DNA of 7,880 nt from Chloroflexota bacterium (GTDB taxonomy: Bacteria; Chloroflexota; Dehalococcoidia; Lucifugimonadales; JACPCL1), in NCBI GenBank assembly GCA_016210395.1, contig JACQUI010000161.1, forward strand, positions 1-7,880, written 5' to 3'. Position 1 is the stretch's first letter. Every line of letters starts with the position of its first letter. The notes beneath the pieces are model-generated. The model was not told the origin of the DNA. It ran no database searches and saw only the letters and a list, made by a program, of their open reading frames with translations. Both the position numbers and the translations under genes were made by a program. This document shows, piece after piece, positions 1 through 5,145 of this stretch.

Positions 1-417
1 GAACCGTACGTCCTTGCGGAGCTTGAACGTCCAGACCTTCCCGTCGGCGCTAATGCTGTAGGACTCGGCAACGTCCGGGGCGATGGACTTGCCATCGGGG
101 TTCCACAGCAGGTTGTTGTACATCTTGGCGTTGTGGATGCTGTGGCGAGAGGACTCGGCGTTGACGATGTCGAAGGTTGAGGGGTCGTCGGAACTCCAGT
201 AGTTGATGATGCCGCCGCGCTTGGGTTTGGCGACGGCCGCCGGCACGGGTGTGGCCGTCGCCGTAGGGGTAGGAGTGGCAATGGTAGTGGACGTCGCCTC
301 CGGAGCCGAGGTCGGCGTTGGCTTTTCGCTTGCGCCACCCCCACAGGCCGCGAGCACCAGGACTCCCGCCATCGTCAATGACAACCCCAAGGGGAATCTC
401 AAACTCCAGCGCATCAT
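1..417 (-). CDS. ABC transporter substrate-binding lipoprotein, peptide/nickel (SBP_bac_5) family, N-terminal part
   Basis: This reading frame has no stop and runs off the left edge; 139 residues are visible. It begins MMRWSLRFPLGL and has a lipoprotein signal peptide with a lipobox ending LAAC, so Cys25 would be lipidated after cleavage and anchor the protein outside the cytoplasmic membrane. Residues about 29-65 are a Pro/Thr/Ala-rich linker. From about residue 66 (KRGGIINYWSSDDPSTFD) through LLWNPDGKSIAPDVAESY to the edge (KVWTFKLRKDVRF), the pattern matches the start of family-5 binding proteins, which capture oligopeptides, nickel or similar solutes for an ABC importer. The start at 417 follows a GGAAGG ribosome site with 6 bases between; the next codon is also ATG. 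The gene is divergent from the LuxR-type regulator. The substrate cannot be told from this fragment, and the permease and ATPase genes would lie outside the window. Confidence 0.88.
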   Translation of the reverse strand, partial: MMRWSLRFPLGLSLTMAGVLVLAACGGGASEKPTPTSAPEATSTTIATPTPTATATPVPAAVAKPKRGGIINYWSSDDPSTFDIVNAESSRHSIHNAKMYNNLLWNPDGKSIAPDVAESYSISADGKVWTFKLRKDVRF

Positions 418-839
418 GGTATCCCTTCCATTACTATCTAGTGGCAACTACGTGAGCGTTTCCAGCAACCGCCCAAAGCCCAACGCCTGGCGTCGGGCCC
501 CCTGTCACTCGGAAGCTGTGGCATCGCACCCTAACATCGCGCCCCCGGTCAAACAAGCGATGGAAGCGCAAGCCTCGATGCGTCTTTGTGCATCGCCATT
601 TCCAGAGTTACGGAACTCCGCAATGCAGGGTGGGGCAACCGGCTTGACACCGCGCATGTGTGCGCCGACAATGGCGCGGCAGACCGAAGCCGTCAAGCGA
701 ACGGTTGATAGCGTACTAGGGCTAATCTGACGCAGCTCGTGAACCGGCGGAGGCGCTGGCGCCCCATTGGATGCACGAGTTTCGTACGGTCTTGTCGGGT
801 TGTGCCAGGTTCTGGCGCAGACTGCCTTGGGGGTAAACA
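418..839. other. Divergent intergenic region
   Basis: These 422 bases separate the lipoprotein gene (leftward) from the LuxR-type regulator (rightward). I see no tRNA, no long hairpin and no convincing gene. Small frames here (for example 505-696 on the minus strand) have no ribosome site and no recognisable protein pattern. The region holds the ribosome site of the lipoprotein gene (about 422-429, minus strand) and one good rightward promoter near 644-672. I could not find a clear promoter for the leftward gene. Confidence 0.6.
644..672 (+). promoter_or_regulatory. Candidate sigma70 promoter for the LuxR-type regulator
   Basis: A perfect -35 box TTGACA (644-649) is followed after exactly 17 bases by GACAAT (667-672), which matches four of six bases of the -10 consensus. 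Transcription would start near 679 and leave an untranslated leader of about 160 bases before the GTG at 840. A short inverted pair, CCGCGC (650-655) and GCGCGG (674-679), brackets the -10 box and could be an operator arm pair, though it may be chance in GC-rich DNA. The long leader is the main argument against this being the regulator's own promoter. Confidence 0.4.
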
Positions 840-1550
840 GTGGAACTTCTGGCCTCGCAGGCTATTCCTGGTCTTCGTCCAATCCGCTCCGCCGTCGCCG
901 GTTCCCCGCGTCTTATTGTTGACTCCCTCCGCGGGCTACTTGTATCCGGAGGCGCTGAGGTTGTTGGAGACGGAGAAGGGGACTATCAAAGCCTTCGCAT
1001 CCTTGTCGAGCAGCAGCAGCCAGATGTAGTGCTGGTCTGCCCTCCGCTGAAAGAGTTGGATGATCTCACGCAGATCCTAGAGCTTCGGCGATTTCACCCA
1101 GATCTGGCGTTCGTGATAATGGTCCGTGAGACTGACACCAGGCGCGTCTTGTGGAGATTAGCGCAATCCTCAGGTGTTGCGCTTGTTGACACCCAGGCGA
1201 GAGCGGCTGATTTGAAGGTGTTGCTGCAGGCGGCCCTGGCTTGGAGCGTGGCCATCTGCCCGTTGTTAGTGAAGAGAGTATTTCCGAACGAGGACTTGCC
1301 CAGGCAAGGACCTCCTGTGGCGATGTCTCGACTTGGCCCCAGGGAATGCCGTGTGCTGCAGTACTTGTCGGAAGGGAAGGGCGAGACTGAAGTAGCCGAA
1401 TCAATGAAGATGAGTGTGCGGAGCATACAGAGCTGTGTTGCGCGGGCAAGGGAGAAACTGAATGCGAAGGACCGCGCCCATGCCATAGCATTGGCCATCA
1501 CTGGAGGCCTGATCGAGGGCCCGTCTTGGGAAGCGAGGAAAGACAGGTAG
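840..1550 (+). CDS. LuxR/NarL-family DNA-binding regulator with a degenerate receiver domain
   Basis: The protein has 236 residues in two parts. Residues about 14-133 follow the fold pattern of a response-regulator receiver, but the active site is gone. The acidic pair is Gly21-Ser22 (in VAGSPRL), the phospho-acceptor Asp after the third strand is Cys67 (DVVLVCPPL), and the usual lysine near 116-118 is absent. Residues about 164-224 are a LuxR-type helix-turn-helix (LGPRECRVLQYLSEGKGETE, then SVRSIQSCVARAREKL). It should therefore bind DNA as a dimer without classical phosphorylation, perhaps through a ligand, a partner or constitutively. The GTG start at 840 follows a GGGGGT ribosome site. 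No histidine kinase is adjacent. It is transcribed away from the binding-lipoprotein gene, so control of that transporter is possible but unproven. Confidence 0.85.
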   Translation: MELLASQAIPGLRPIRSAVAGSPRLIVDSLRGLLVSGGAEVVGDGEGDYQSLRILVEQQQPDVVLVCPPLKELDDLTQILELRRFHPDLAFVIMVRETDTRRVLWRLAQSSGVALVDTQARAADLKVLLQAALAWSVAICPLLVKRVFPNEDLPRQGPPVAMSRLGPRECRVLQYLSEGKGETEVAESMKMSVRSIQSCVARAREKLNAKDRAHAIALAITGGLIEGPSWEARKDR

Positions 1551-1573
1551 GATGGCAGAGATGGCGTGCGGAC

Positions 1574-1587
1574 CCTGCGGCCGCAGG
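1574..1587. repeat. Perfect 14-bp palindrome after the regulator gene
   Basis: CCTGCGGCCGCAGG is its own reverse complement and starts 24 bases after the regulator's stop codon. As RNA it could fold into a 5-bp stem with a GGCC loop. No T-rich tract follows, so it is a weak candidate for a terminator and is listed only as a palindrome. Confidence 0.5.
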
Positions 1588-1716
1588 TGAAAATGAGGAG
1601 CAGGCGAGGCGACGACCAAAAGGCGGCCCATCTGCCCTGCCTATGTACGTGTTAGAACAAGCCTCTCCCTGAAGGGACGCTTCATTCCTGCCGCTGTTGA
1701 GCCCCTTGCTGGAGCG

Positions 1717-1741
1717 CTTCCCTTGGCTCCCGGAAGGGAAG
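1717..1741. repeat. Inverted repeat between convergent genes
   Basis: CTTCCCTT (1717-1724) and AAGGGAAG (1734-1741) form a perfect 8-bp stem with a 9-base loop. It lies in the 271-base gap between the ends of the LuxR-type gene and hpt, where terminators for both are expected. There is no T-run on either strand, so the role is uncertain. A smaller TCCC/GGGA hairpin lies upstream near 1667-1678. No protein-coding gene is supported in this gap. Confidence 0.4.
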
Positions 1742-1821
1742 GCGGTTCCCGTGCACCCTCCCTGGTATGACCAACCCGATTCGCGACGCCAGAGGGGTTT
1801 CATGCCCACGCTAACGGAGCT

Positions 1822-2427
1822 TCAGGCCCTTTCCTCCAGCACGCACACGTCCGGCAGATGCCGGTACTGCTGCGCGTAGTCCAGGCCGTACCCGATGACG
1901 AAGAGGTTGGCGATGGTGAAGCCCAGGTAGTCAATCTGGACGTCCACCTCGCGGCGGGACGGTTTGCTGAGCAGGGCGCACAGTTTGACTGATGCCGCGC
2001 CTTTGCGTTTGAGATACCCCGTCAGGTAGCTGGTGGTCAGCCCCGTGTCAACGATGTCCTCAACCAGGAGCACGCGCCTCCCTTTGACGGGGGTCGAAAG
2101 GCTCTGGTACAGCCTGGGCTTGCGGCTGGTGACCGTGCCGCTACCGTAGCTGGAGACTCGGACGAAGTCCATGTGCACCGGCATGTTCATTGCCCGGACC
2201 AGGTCCGCCATGAAGACGAACGCGCCCTTCAGCACGCCGACCAGGAGCAGGTCCTGGCCAACGCCGCCGGGCGCGGCGCCGTTGCCTGCGTGTCCCTCCA
2301 GCATGGGCAGGTAGTCGCGCCGGATCTCCCCGGCCAGCCGCTCCACCGCAGCCGCGATCTCCCGCCGGGATAGCAGGACGCTTATCTCGCGGTGCGCAGC
2401 GGCATCGGGGGCGGCAGGTGTGCTCAC
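1822..2427 (-). CDS. hpt: Hypoxanthine phosphoribosyltransferase
   Basis: This cytoplasmic purine-salvage enzyme joins hypoxanthine (often also guanine) to PRPP to give IMP or GMP. From the GTG at 2427 the protein has 201 residues. Its PRPP-binding loop is LLVEDIVDTGLT (120-131, with Glu123, Asp124 and Asp127). Other family marks are GVLKGAFVFMADL (64-76), the flexible-loop motif SSYG (92-95), Lys155 in LLSKPSRRE, and the C-terminal pattern VIGYGLDYAQQYRHLP (177-192). Residues about 43-57 are a Gly/Ala-rich stretch longer than usual. The frame stays open upstream to an ATG at 2625, but that extension reads through a dispersed repeat and lacks a ribosome site, and 201 residues is close to the family's normal 180-190. 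GTG 2427 is the last ordinary start codon before the conserved domain. It has no ribosome site but sits 7 bases after a TATAGT box, so leaderless translation is likely. Confidence 0.93.
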   Translation of the reverse strand: MSTPAAPDAAAHREISVLLSRREIAAAVERLAGEIRRDYLPMLEGHAGNGAAPGGVGQDLLLVGVLKGAFVFMADLVRAMNMPVHMDFVRVSSYGSGTVTSRKPRLYQSLSTPVKGRRVLLVEDIVDTGLTTSYLTGYLKRKGAASVKLCALLSKPSRREVDVQIDYLGFTIANLFVIGYGLDYAQQYRHLPDVCVLEERA

Positions 2428-2434
2428 GCCTACG

Positions 2435-2463
2435 ACTATAGCAAGGGCTGTGATCGGAAGCAA
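2435..2463 (-). promoter_or_regulatory. Candidate promoter giving a leaderless hpt mRNA
   Basis: On the minus strand TTGCTT (2463-2458) is separated by 17 bases from TATAGT (2440-2435), which matches five of six bases of the -10 consensus. The predicted transcription start falls at or within a base of the GTG at 2427. There is no purine-rich ribosome site before that GTG. Both facts fit a leaderless transcript. Confidence 0.45.
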
Positions 2464-2514
2464 TGGCGGGCGCGCGCGGCGTAGGGTCTTTCGGTTCTCC
2501 CCAGGCCAAAAGCA

Positions 2515-2566
2515 CATGCCTGTTCTTGCCGAGCTTGTCGAACCACGAAGGCTCAGAGCGAACGGG
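2515..2566. repeat. Truncated copy of the GTTCG-type dispersed repeat
   Basis: GAGCTTGTCGAACCACGA (2531-2548) matches 17 of 18 bases at 4050-4067. GCTCAGAGCGAACGG (2551-2565) matches 14 of 15 bases at 4084-4098. Relative to the copy at 4039-4098 this one lacks the left end and the central 16 bases or so. A flanking 15-mer, CATGCCTGTTCTTGC (2515-2529), recurs with one mismatch at 4108-4122 beside the other copy. It lies upstream of hpt, and the open frame through it explains the apparent N-terminal extension of that gene. Confidence 0.65.
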
Positions 2567-2623
2567 AACACACCCTTGCTTCCAAACACCAAAAACGCGC
2601 GCGCCGGCGCCTCGCCGCAGGGC

Positions 2624-2640
2624 ATAGAAGACTCTTCTAT
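2624..2640. promoter_or_regulatory. 17-bp perfect inverted repeat, possible operator
   Basis: ATAGAAGA (2624-2631) and TCTTCTAT (2633-2640) are perfect inverted arms around a single C. This is AT-richer than its surroundings and lies between the divergent hpt and exported-protein genes, directly followed by AGGAGG. The size and symmetry are typical of a dimeric repressor site. There is no direct evidence of what binds. Confidence 0.35.
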
Positions 2641-2674
2641 AGGAGGATTACTGGCTTCCCTTCTAGAAAACCGT

Positions 2675-2680
2675 TATAGT
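2675..2680 (+). promoter_or_regulatory. Possible -10 box for the exported-protein gene
   Basis: TATAGT matches five of six -10 consensus bases and lies 114 bases before the ATG at 2794. No good -35 box lies 16-18 bases upstream. The following bases extend the match to TATAGTCGTAG, the same 11-mer found at the hpt promoter on the other strand, and this identity is the main reason to list it. Confidence 0.25.
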
Positions 2681-2793
2681 CGTAGCGTCTAGAGTCCGTC
2701 TGCAGAACAGGGGGCCAGAAGACGGGCCTAGAACTGCCTTCATCCCATCGCGCCGGCTTGGCTTGCGGCGTCAGTACAACGGAGGAGACGTTC

Positions 2794-3384
2794 ATGGCCA
2801 GAGTTCTTTCAGTAGCCGCCCGTCGCAAGCTTTCCCTGGGAGCGCTGCATCTCCCTGCTTGGGCCGTTGGCGTGGCCCTTCCCATCGTTCTTCTCGCCAT
2901 GGCCGCCGTCGCAATGGCGGCGTCCTCAGGTCAGGCGGTGGGCCCTGTCCTCAGCGGCTCCATCACCGGTTCGGCTGGAGTCACTGCACAGCAGGCCCTC
3001 ACGGTAACTACCTGCGACATCACCACCCACAGCGCCTCCGATGATGCCCTGTGCGCGATTGGCGCGCAGCAGACCACGTTCACCGCCGCCATCGAGATGC
3101 ACCGGGGCGATAAGCCCGTGATCTCGCTGGGTATCTTCAACGCAAGCCAGGTGGACGTCAACGGGACCATCGCGTTGAGCGTTCCCCCCGGGTTTGACGT
3201 TGAGGTCGAAGACACGGACAGTACGAATGCCTCGCTGCGTGAGGCCCAGATGGCGCGGTCAACGTGGCTGCTCTTCGTGGGCGTGGCGAACTCGGAAAAG
3301 CTGAGGATAACGCTGCGGCCCCGGCCCGACGTGACCCCCGGCTTCTACACCGTCAGCGCCACTATCAACGAGATCCTGGGGTAG
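2794..3384 (+). CDS. Small exported beta-sandwich-like protein, function unknown
   Basis: The protein has 196 residues. The ATG at 2794 was chosen because GGAGGAG lies 7-8 bases before it; the frame is open from 2758 but has no ribosome site there. The N-terminus is a signal sequence: basic residues up to Lys12, a hydrophobic segment (about 22-42) and a likely cleavage after AMA at 40-42. The mature part is Thr/Ser/Val-rich with alternating hydrophobic residues, for example LGIFNASQVDVNGTIALSV, then PPGFDVEVED, and it ends PGFYTVSATINEILG. This resembles the Ig-like NEW3/CARDB type of beta domain. Two cysteines (in TTCDIT and ALCAIG) could form a disulfide outside the cell. I do not recognise a named family. 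It may instead remain anchored by the N-terminal helix if the signal is not cleaved. Two perfect hairpins follow the stop codon. Confidence 0.75.
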   Translation: MARVLSVAARRKLSLGALHLPAWAVGVALPIVLLAMAAVAMAASSGQAVGPVLSGSITGSAGVTAQQALTVTTCDITTHSASDDALCAIGAQQTTFTAAIEMHRGDKPVISLGIFNASQVDVNGTIALSVPPGFDVEVEDTDSTNASLREAQMARSTWLLFVGVANSEKLRITLRPRPDVTPGFYTVSATINEILG

Positions 3385-3415
3385 CCCTCTGAGGTGCGCC
3401 TGACGTCTCCTCCTG

Positions 3416-3447
3416 TCGTCCCCCTCTCCGCACGGAGAGGGGGACGA
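3416..3447. repeat. Perfect 15-bp inverted repeat (GTCCCCCTCTCCG type)
   Basis: TCGTCCCCCTCTCCG (3416-3430) and its exact complement CGGAGAGGGGGACGA (3433-3447) flank a 2-base centre. It begins 31 bases after the exported-protein stop. The stem is very stable, but no T-run follows, so it may be a dispersed palindrome rather than, or as well as, a terminator. Confidence 0.6.
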
Positions 3448-3461
3448 GCGCAATTTCCCCA

Positions 3462-3497
3462 GGGAAGCAGGAACACGCAGCGCTGTTCCTGCTTCCC
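3462..3497 (+). terminator. Perfect 14-bp hairpin, candidate terminator
   Basis: GGGAAGCAGGAACA (3462-3475) pairs without mismatch with TGTTCCTGCTTCCC (3484-3497) around an 8-base loop. It is followed by GTTGTTGTAT, a modest T-rich stretch. Its place between the exported-protein gene and the next promoter (3502-3530) fits termination of the former. The T-tract is interrupted, so efficiency is doubtful. Confidence 0.45.
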
Positions 3498-3501
3498 GTT
3501 G

Positions 3502-3530
3502 TTGTATGGCGAATGGCCCGCGCGTATACT
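3502..3530 (+). promoter_or_regulatory. Candidate promoter of the DUF3052-like gene
   Basis: TTGTAT (3502-3507), a 17-base spacer and TATACT (3525-3530, five of six consensus bases) give a start near 3537. That is about 25 bases before the ATG at 3562 and upstream of its GGGAG ribosome site. Geometry is ideal, while the -35 box is only half matched. Confidence 0.5.
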
Positions 3531-3561
3531 GCACTGGCATAGGAAGACGCCGGGAGTCCCT

Positions 3562-3986
3562 ATGCCCCAGAGCCCTCTGAGCAAGAAGGTAGGCGTCAAG
3601 CCTGGCTGCAAACTGCTGCTGAATGCGCCTGTGGGATGCCCGCAGGCGTTCGACCCGTTGCAGGAGAAGGCGGTGGCGAGCGTGCATGCCGGGCGTAGCT
3701 TCGCCCTGGTGCATGTGTTCGTCCAGTGCAAGGCAGACGTGGACAGCTTGTTCCCGCAGGCAGTGAAGTCTCTGCGTCCCGGCGGCCTGCTTTGGATTGC
3801 CTATCCCAAGAAGAGCTCCAGGGTCAAGGCCGGCGTCTTCCGTGGCGGCGTGGACGCTCTCTGTAGGGGCACGATATGTCGTGCCCCTACGCCGCCCGAT
3901 AGCAGGGCGTCTCCCTGGTCTTCCTGGACGGCGCCTGGTCCGACACGCGCTTCCGCCCGGAGGACGAGATCAAGGCGAAGCGTTGA
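3562..3986 (+). pseudogene. DUF3052-like gene broken by a 28-bp palindrome and a nonsense codon
   Basis: The ATG at 3562 follows a GGGAG ribosome site. The first 100 residues (MPQSPLSKKVGVKPGCKLLL, later LRPGGLLWIAYPKKSSRVKA) follow the DUF3052 pattern, a small cytoplasmic family of unknown role with a Rossmann-like look. After Leu100 (3859-3861) the frame enters a perfect palindrome (3863-3890) and loses family similarity, continuing as an Arg/Ser/Pro-rich tail to 4035. The lost C-terminus is present one frame over: Tyr-Ala-Ala-Arg (3888-3899), a TAG at 3900-3902, then QGVSLVFLDGAWSDTRFRPE and DEIKAKR with a TGA at 3984-3986. Removing 26 bases restores the frame, and with TAG read as a sense codon it gives about 132 residues, normal for the family. 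The truncated product of 157 residues could still be made. The family name rests on memory of the motif pattern. Confidence 0.7.
3863..3890. repeat. 28-bp perfect palindromic element inserted in a coding region
   Basis: GTAGGGGCACGA (3863-3874) and TCGTGCCCCTAC (3879-3890) are exact inverted arms around TATG. The element interrupts the DUF3052-like gene between the codons for Leu100 and the expected Tyr, adding 26 bases and shifting the frame. I see no clear target-site duplication. Its ends (GTAGG...CCTAC, followed by G) match those of the palindrome at 5078-5110. Confidence 0.7.
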
Positions 3987-4038
3987 TTGTTCGCCATATC
4001 TACTGTTATTTAGTTGCGAAAGAAGCCGTCAATAAGGC

Positions 4039-4098
4039 CCGTTCGTGGTGAGCGTGTCGAACCACGAGCCCGCCCTTCGACAAGCTCAGGGCGAACGG
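4039..4098. repeat. Double-hairpin repeat with complementary loops (BIME/REP-like)
   Basis: Outer arms CCGTTCG (4039-4045) and CGAACGG (4092-4098) enclose two hairpins. The first has stem TCGTGGT/ACCACGA (4043-4049, 4061-4067) and the 11-base loop GAGCGTGTCGA. The second has stem CGCCCT/AGGGCG (4071-4076, 4088-4093) and the 11-base loop TCGACAAGCTC. The two loops are reverse complements at 10 of 11 positions, so this is a pair of inverted units. A shortened copy lies at 2531-2566. It sits between the broken DUF3052-like gene and the hydrolase gene. Confidence 0.7.
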
Positions 4099-4171
4099 AT
4101 TCTACTGCATGCCTGTTTTTGCAAACGGGGTACTAGGCGGCGCCTCATTGGTTGGTTCTGCAGACCGGGTT

Positions 4172-4178
4172 GAGAGGA
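4172..4178 (+). promoter_or_regulatory. Ribosome binding site that decides a TTG start
   Basis: GAGAGGA ends six bases before the TTG at 4184. The alternative ATG at 4109 has no such site and lies only 10 bases after the double-hairpin repeat. This favours the TTG as the true start of the hydrolase. Confidence 0.55.
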
Positions 4179-4183
4179 ATCGC

Positions 4184-5020
4184 TTGACTACGCACACCCT
4201 CACCATTGGCGGCGTCACGGTCACCGCCCTGTCCGACGGGGTACTTTCCTTCCCCCGCGCCAACTTCTTTCCGGCAATCCCAGCCGAGCAATGGGCGCCC
4301 TACCAGGACAACCTGACCGCAGACGATCGCGTAAGCTTCAACCTGGGATCGTTTCTCTTGCGTATGGCGGGGCATACCATCCTGGTGGACACAGGCATGG
4401 GCCCGCTGCCTGCATCGGACCCGGAGGCAGGGTACGGCAAGCTGATCGCCGACCTGAAGGCCAAGGGCATCCGGCCGGGAGAGATAGACCTGGTGGTGAT
4501 GACGCACCTGCACCGCGACCACGTCGGCTGGAACCTCTCCGCCCCAGCCAAGCGTCCCACCCTGACATTTCCCAAAGCCCGCTACTGGGTCAGCGCCGCC
4601 GACTGGGAGTTCTTCAGCAAAGAGGAGAACCTGGCGCGCTTCCCAACGACCCGCACCTGCGTCCTCCCCTTGCAGGGCCTGGGCCGCCTGTATCTCATGG
4701 ATGGCGAGCACGCCCTGACGCCGGAGGTGACTGCGCTGCCCACGCCCGGCCACACGCCCGGCCACATGAGCATCCTCATCGCCTCCCAGGGAGAGAAGGC
4801 GGTCATACTGGGCGACGTGGCCCACTTGCCCCTGCAGGTGCAGGAGACCGGCTGGCGCTCTCGCGCAGACGTTGAGCCGGACGTGGCCGAGGCGACGCGG
4901 CGCGCCCTCATGGACCGCATCGAAAGCGAGGGTATGGCAGTAGTGGCGGGCCACTTCCCAGCGCCGGGTTTTGGCCGGCTGGTCCGTGTGAACGGCAAGC
5001 GCGTGTTCCGGGGAGTGTAG
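4184..5020 (+). CDS. Metallo-beta-lactamase-fold hydrolase, lactonase/methyl parathion hydrolase type
   Basis: The protein has 278 residues from the TTG at 4184, or 303 from the ATG at 4109; the 25 extra residues show no conservation pattern. It keeps a full two-metal site: HLHRDH (His108, His110, Asp112, His113) in VVMTHLHRDHVGW, His190 in TPGHTPGH, Asp211 in ILGDVAH and His257 in VAGHFPAPGFGRL. The early motifs VTALSDGVLSFP and FNLGSFLLRMAGHTILVDTG, and the HFPxPGxG ending, point to the subgroup of N-acyl-homoserine lactonases and methyl parathion hydrolase-like enzymes, which hydrolyse lactone or ester bonds. The exact substrate cannot be read from sequence. There is no signal peptide with the TTG start, so it should be cytoplasmic. 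It appears to be a single-gene unit, convergent with the surface-protein gene. Confidence 0.9.
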   Translation: MTTHTLTIGGVTVTALSDGVLSFPRANFFPAIPAEQWAPYQDNLTADDRVSFNLGSFLLRMAGHTILVDTGMGPLPASDPEAGYGKLIADLKAKGIRPGEIDLVVMTHLHRDHVGWNLSAPAKRPTLTFPKARYWVSAADWEFFSKEENLARFPTTRTCVLPLQGLGRLYLMDGEHALTPEVTALPTPGHTPGHMSILIASQGEKAVILGDVAHLPLQVQETGWRSRADVEPDVAEATRRALMDRIESEGMAVVAGHFPAPGFGRLVRVNGKRVFRGV

Positions 5021-5077
5021 GGCAGGGGAGGGTATCTCAGCAATCGTACATATTGTTGCGGAAGCTGTGCTCATTTG

Positions 5078-5110
5078 ACGTAGGTGCGGGTCTAAGACCC
5101 GCACCTACGT
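5078..5110. repeat. 33-bp perfect palindrome between convergent genes (GTAGG type)
   Basis: ACGTAGGTGCGGGTCT (5078-5093) and AGACCCGCACCTACGT (5095-5110) are exact inverted arms around one A. It lies 57 bases after the hydrolase stop and 92 bases beyond the surface-protein stop on the other strand, where it could terminate both transcripts. Neither side has a true T-run. Its GTAGG...CCTACG ends match the element at 3863-3890, suggesting one family. Confidence 0.65.
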
Positions 5111-5145
5111 TGTCTACTGGATACGACATTCGTCGAGGCTGGCGG

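Noticed and set aside
203..730. 175-residue open frame on the plus strand
   Set aside because: Its first 200 bases are antisense to the well-supported lipoprotein signal and linker region, and the rest shows no family pattern or ribosome site.
1498..1809. 103-residue open frame on the minus strand
   Set aside because: GTG start without a ribosome site, overlaps the end of the LuxR-type gene in antisense, and has Ser/Gly/Arg-rich composition typical of a chance frame.
1551..1821. Possible T-box-like leader on the minus strand (AGGGTG ... ACCGCC followed by TCCCTT/AAGGGA hairpins)
   Set aside because: The invariant TGGN bulge core is not intact, there is an extra stretch between the halves, and no gene lies downstream on that strand to be regulated.
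2428..2625. N-terminal extension of hpt to the ATG at 2625
   Set aside because: The extra 66 residues read through a dispersed repeat, have no ribosome site and would make the enzyme far longer than its family.
3394..3561. Upstream extension of the DUF3052-like frame to 3394
   Set aside because: It translates through two perfect hairpins and the predicted promoter. The ATG at 3562 has the ribosome site and the family's usual N-terminus.
4145..5104. 319-residue open frame on the minus strand
   Set aside because: It is the antisense shadow of the metallo-hydrolase gene, which has a full metal-binding motif set.
3416..5110. The several palindromes as a CRISPR array
   Set aside because: They differ from one another, are irregularly spaced over 1.7 kb with genes between, and no cas gene is present.
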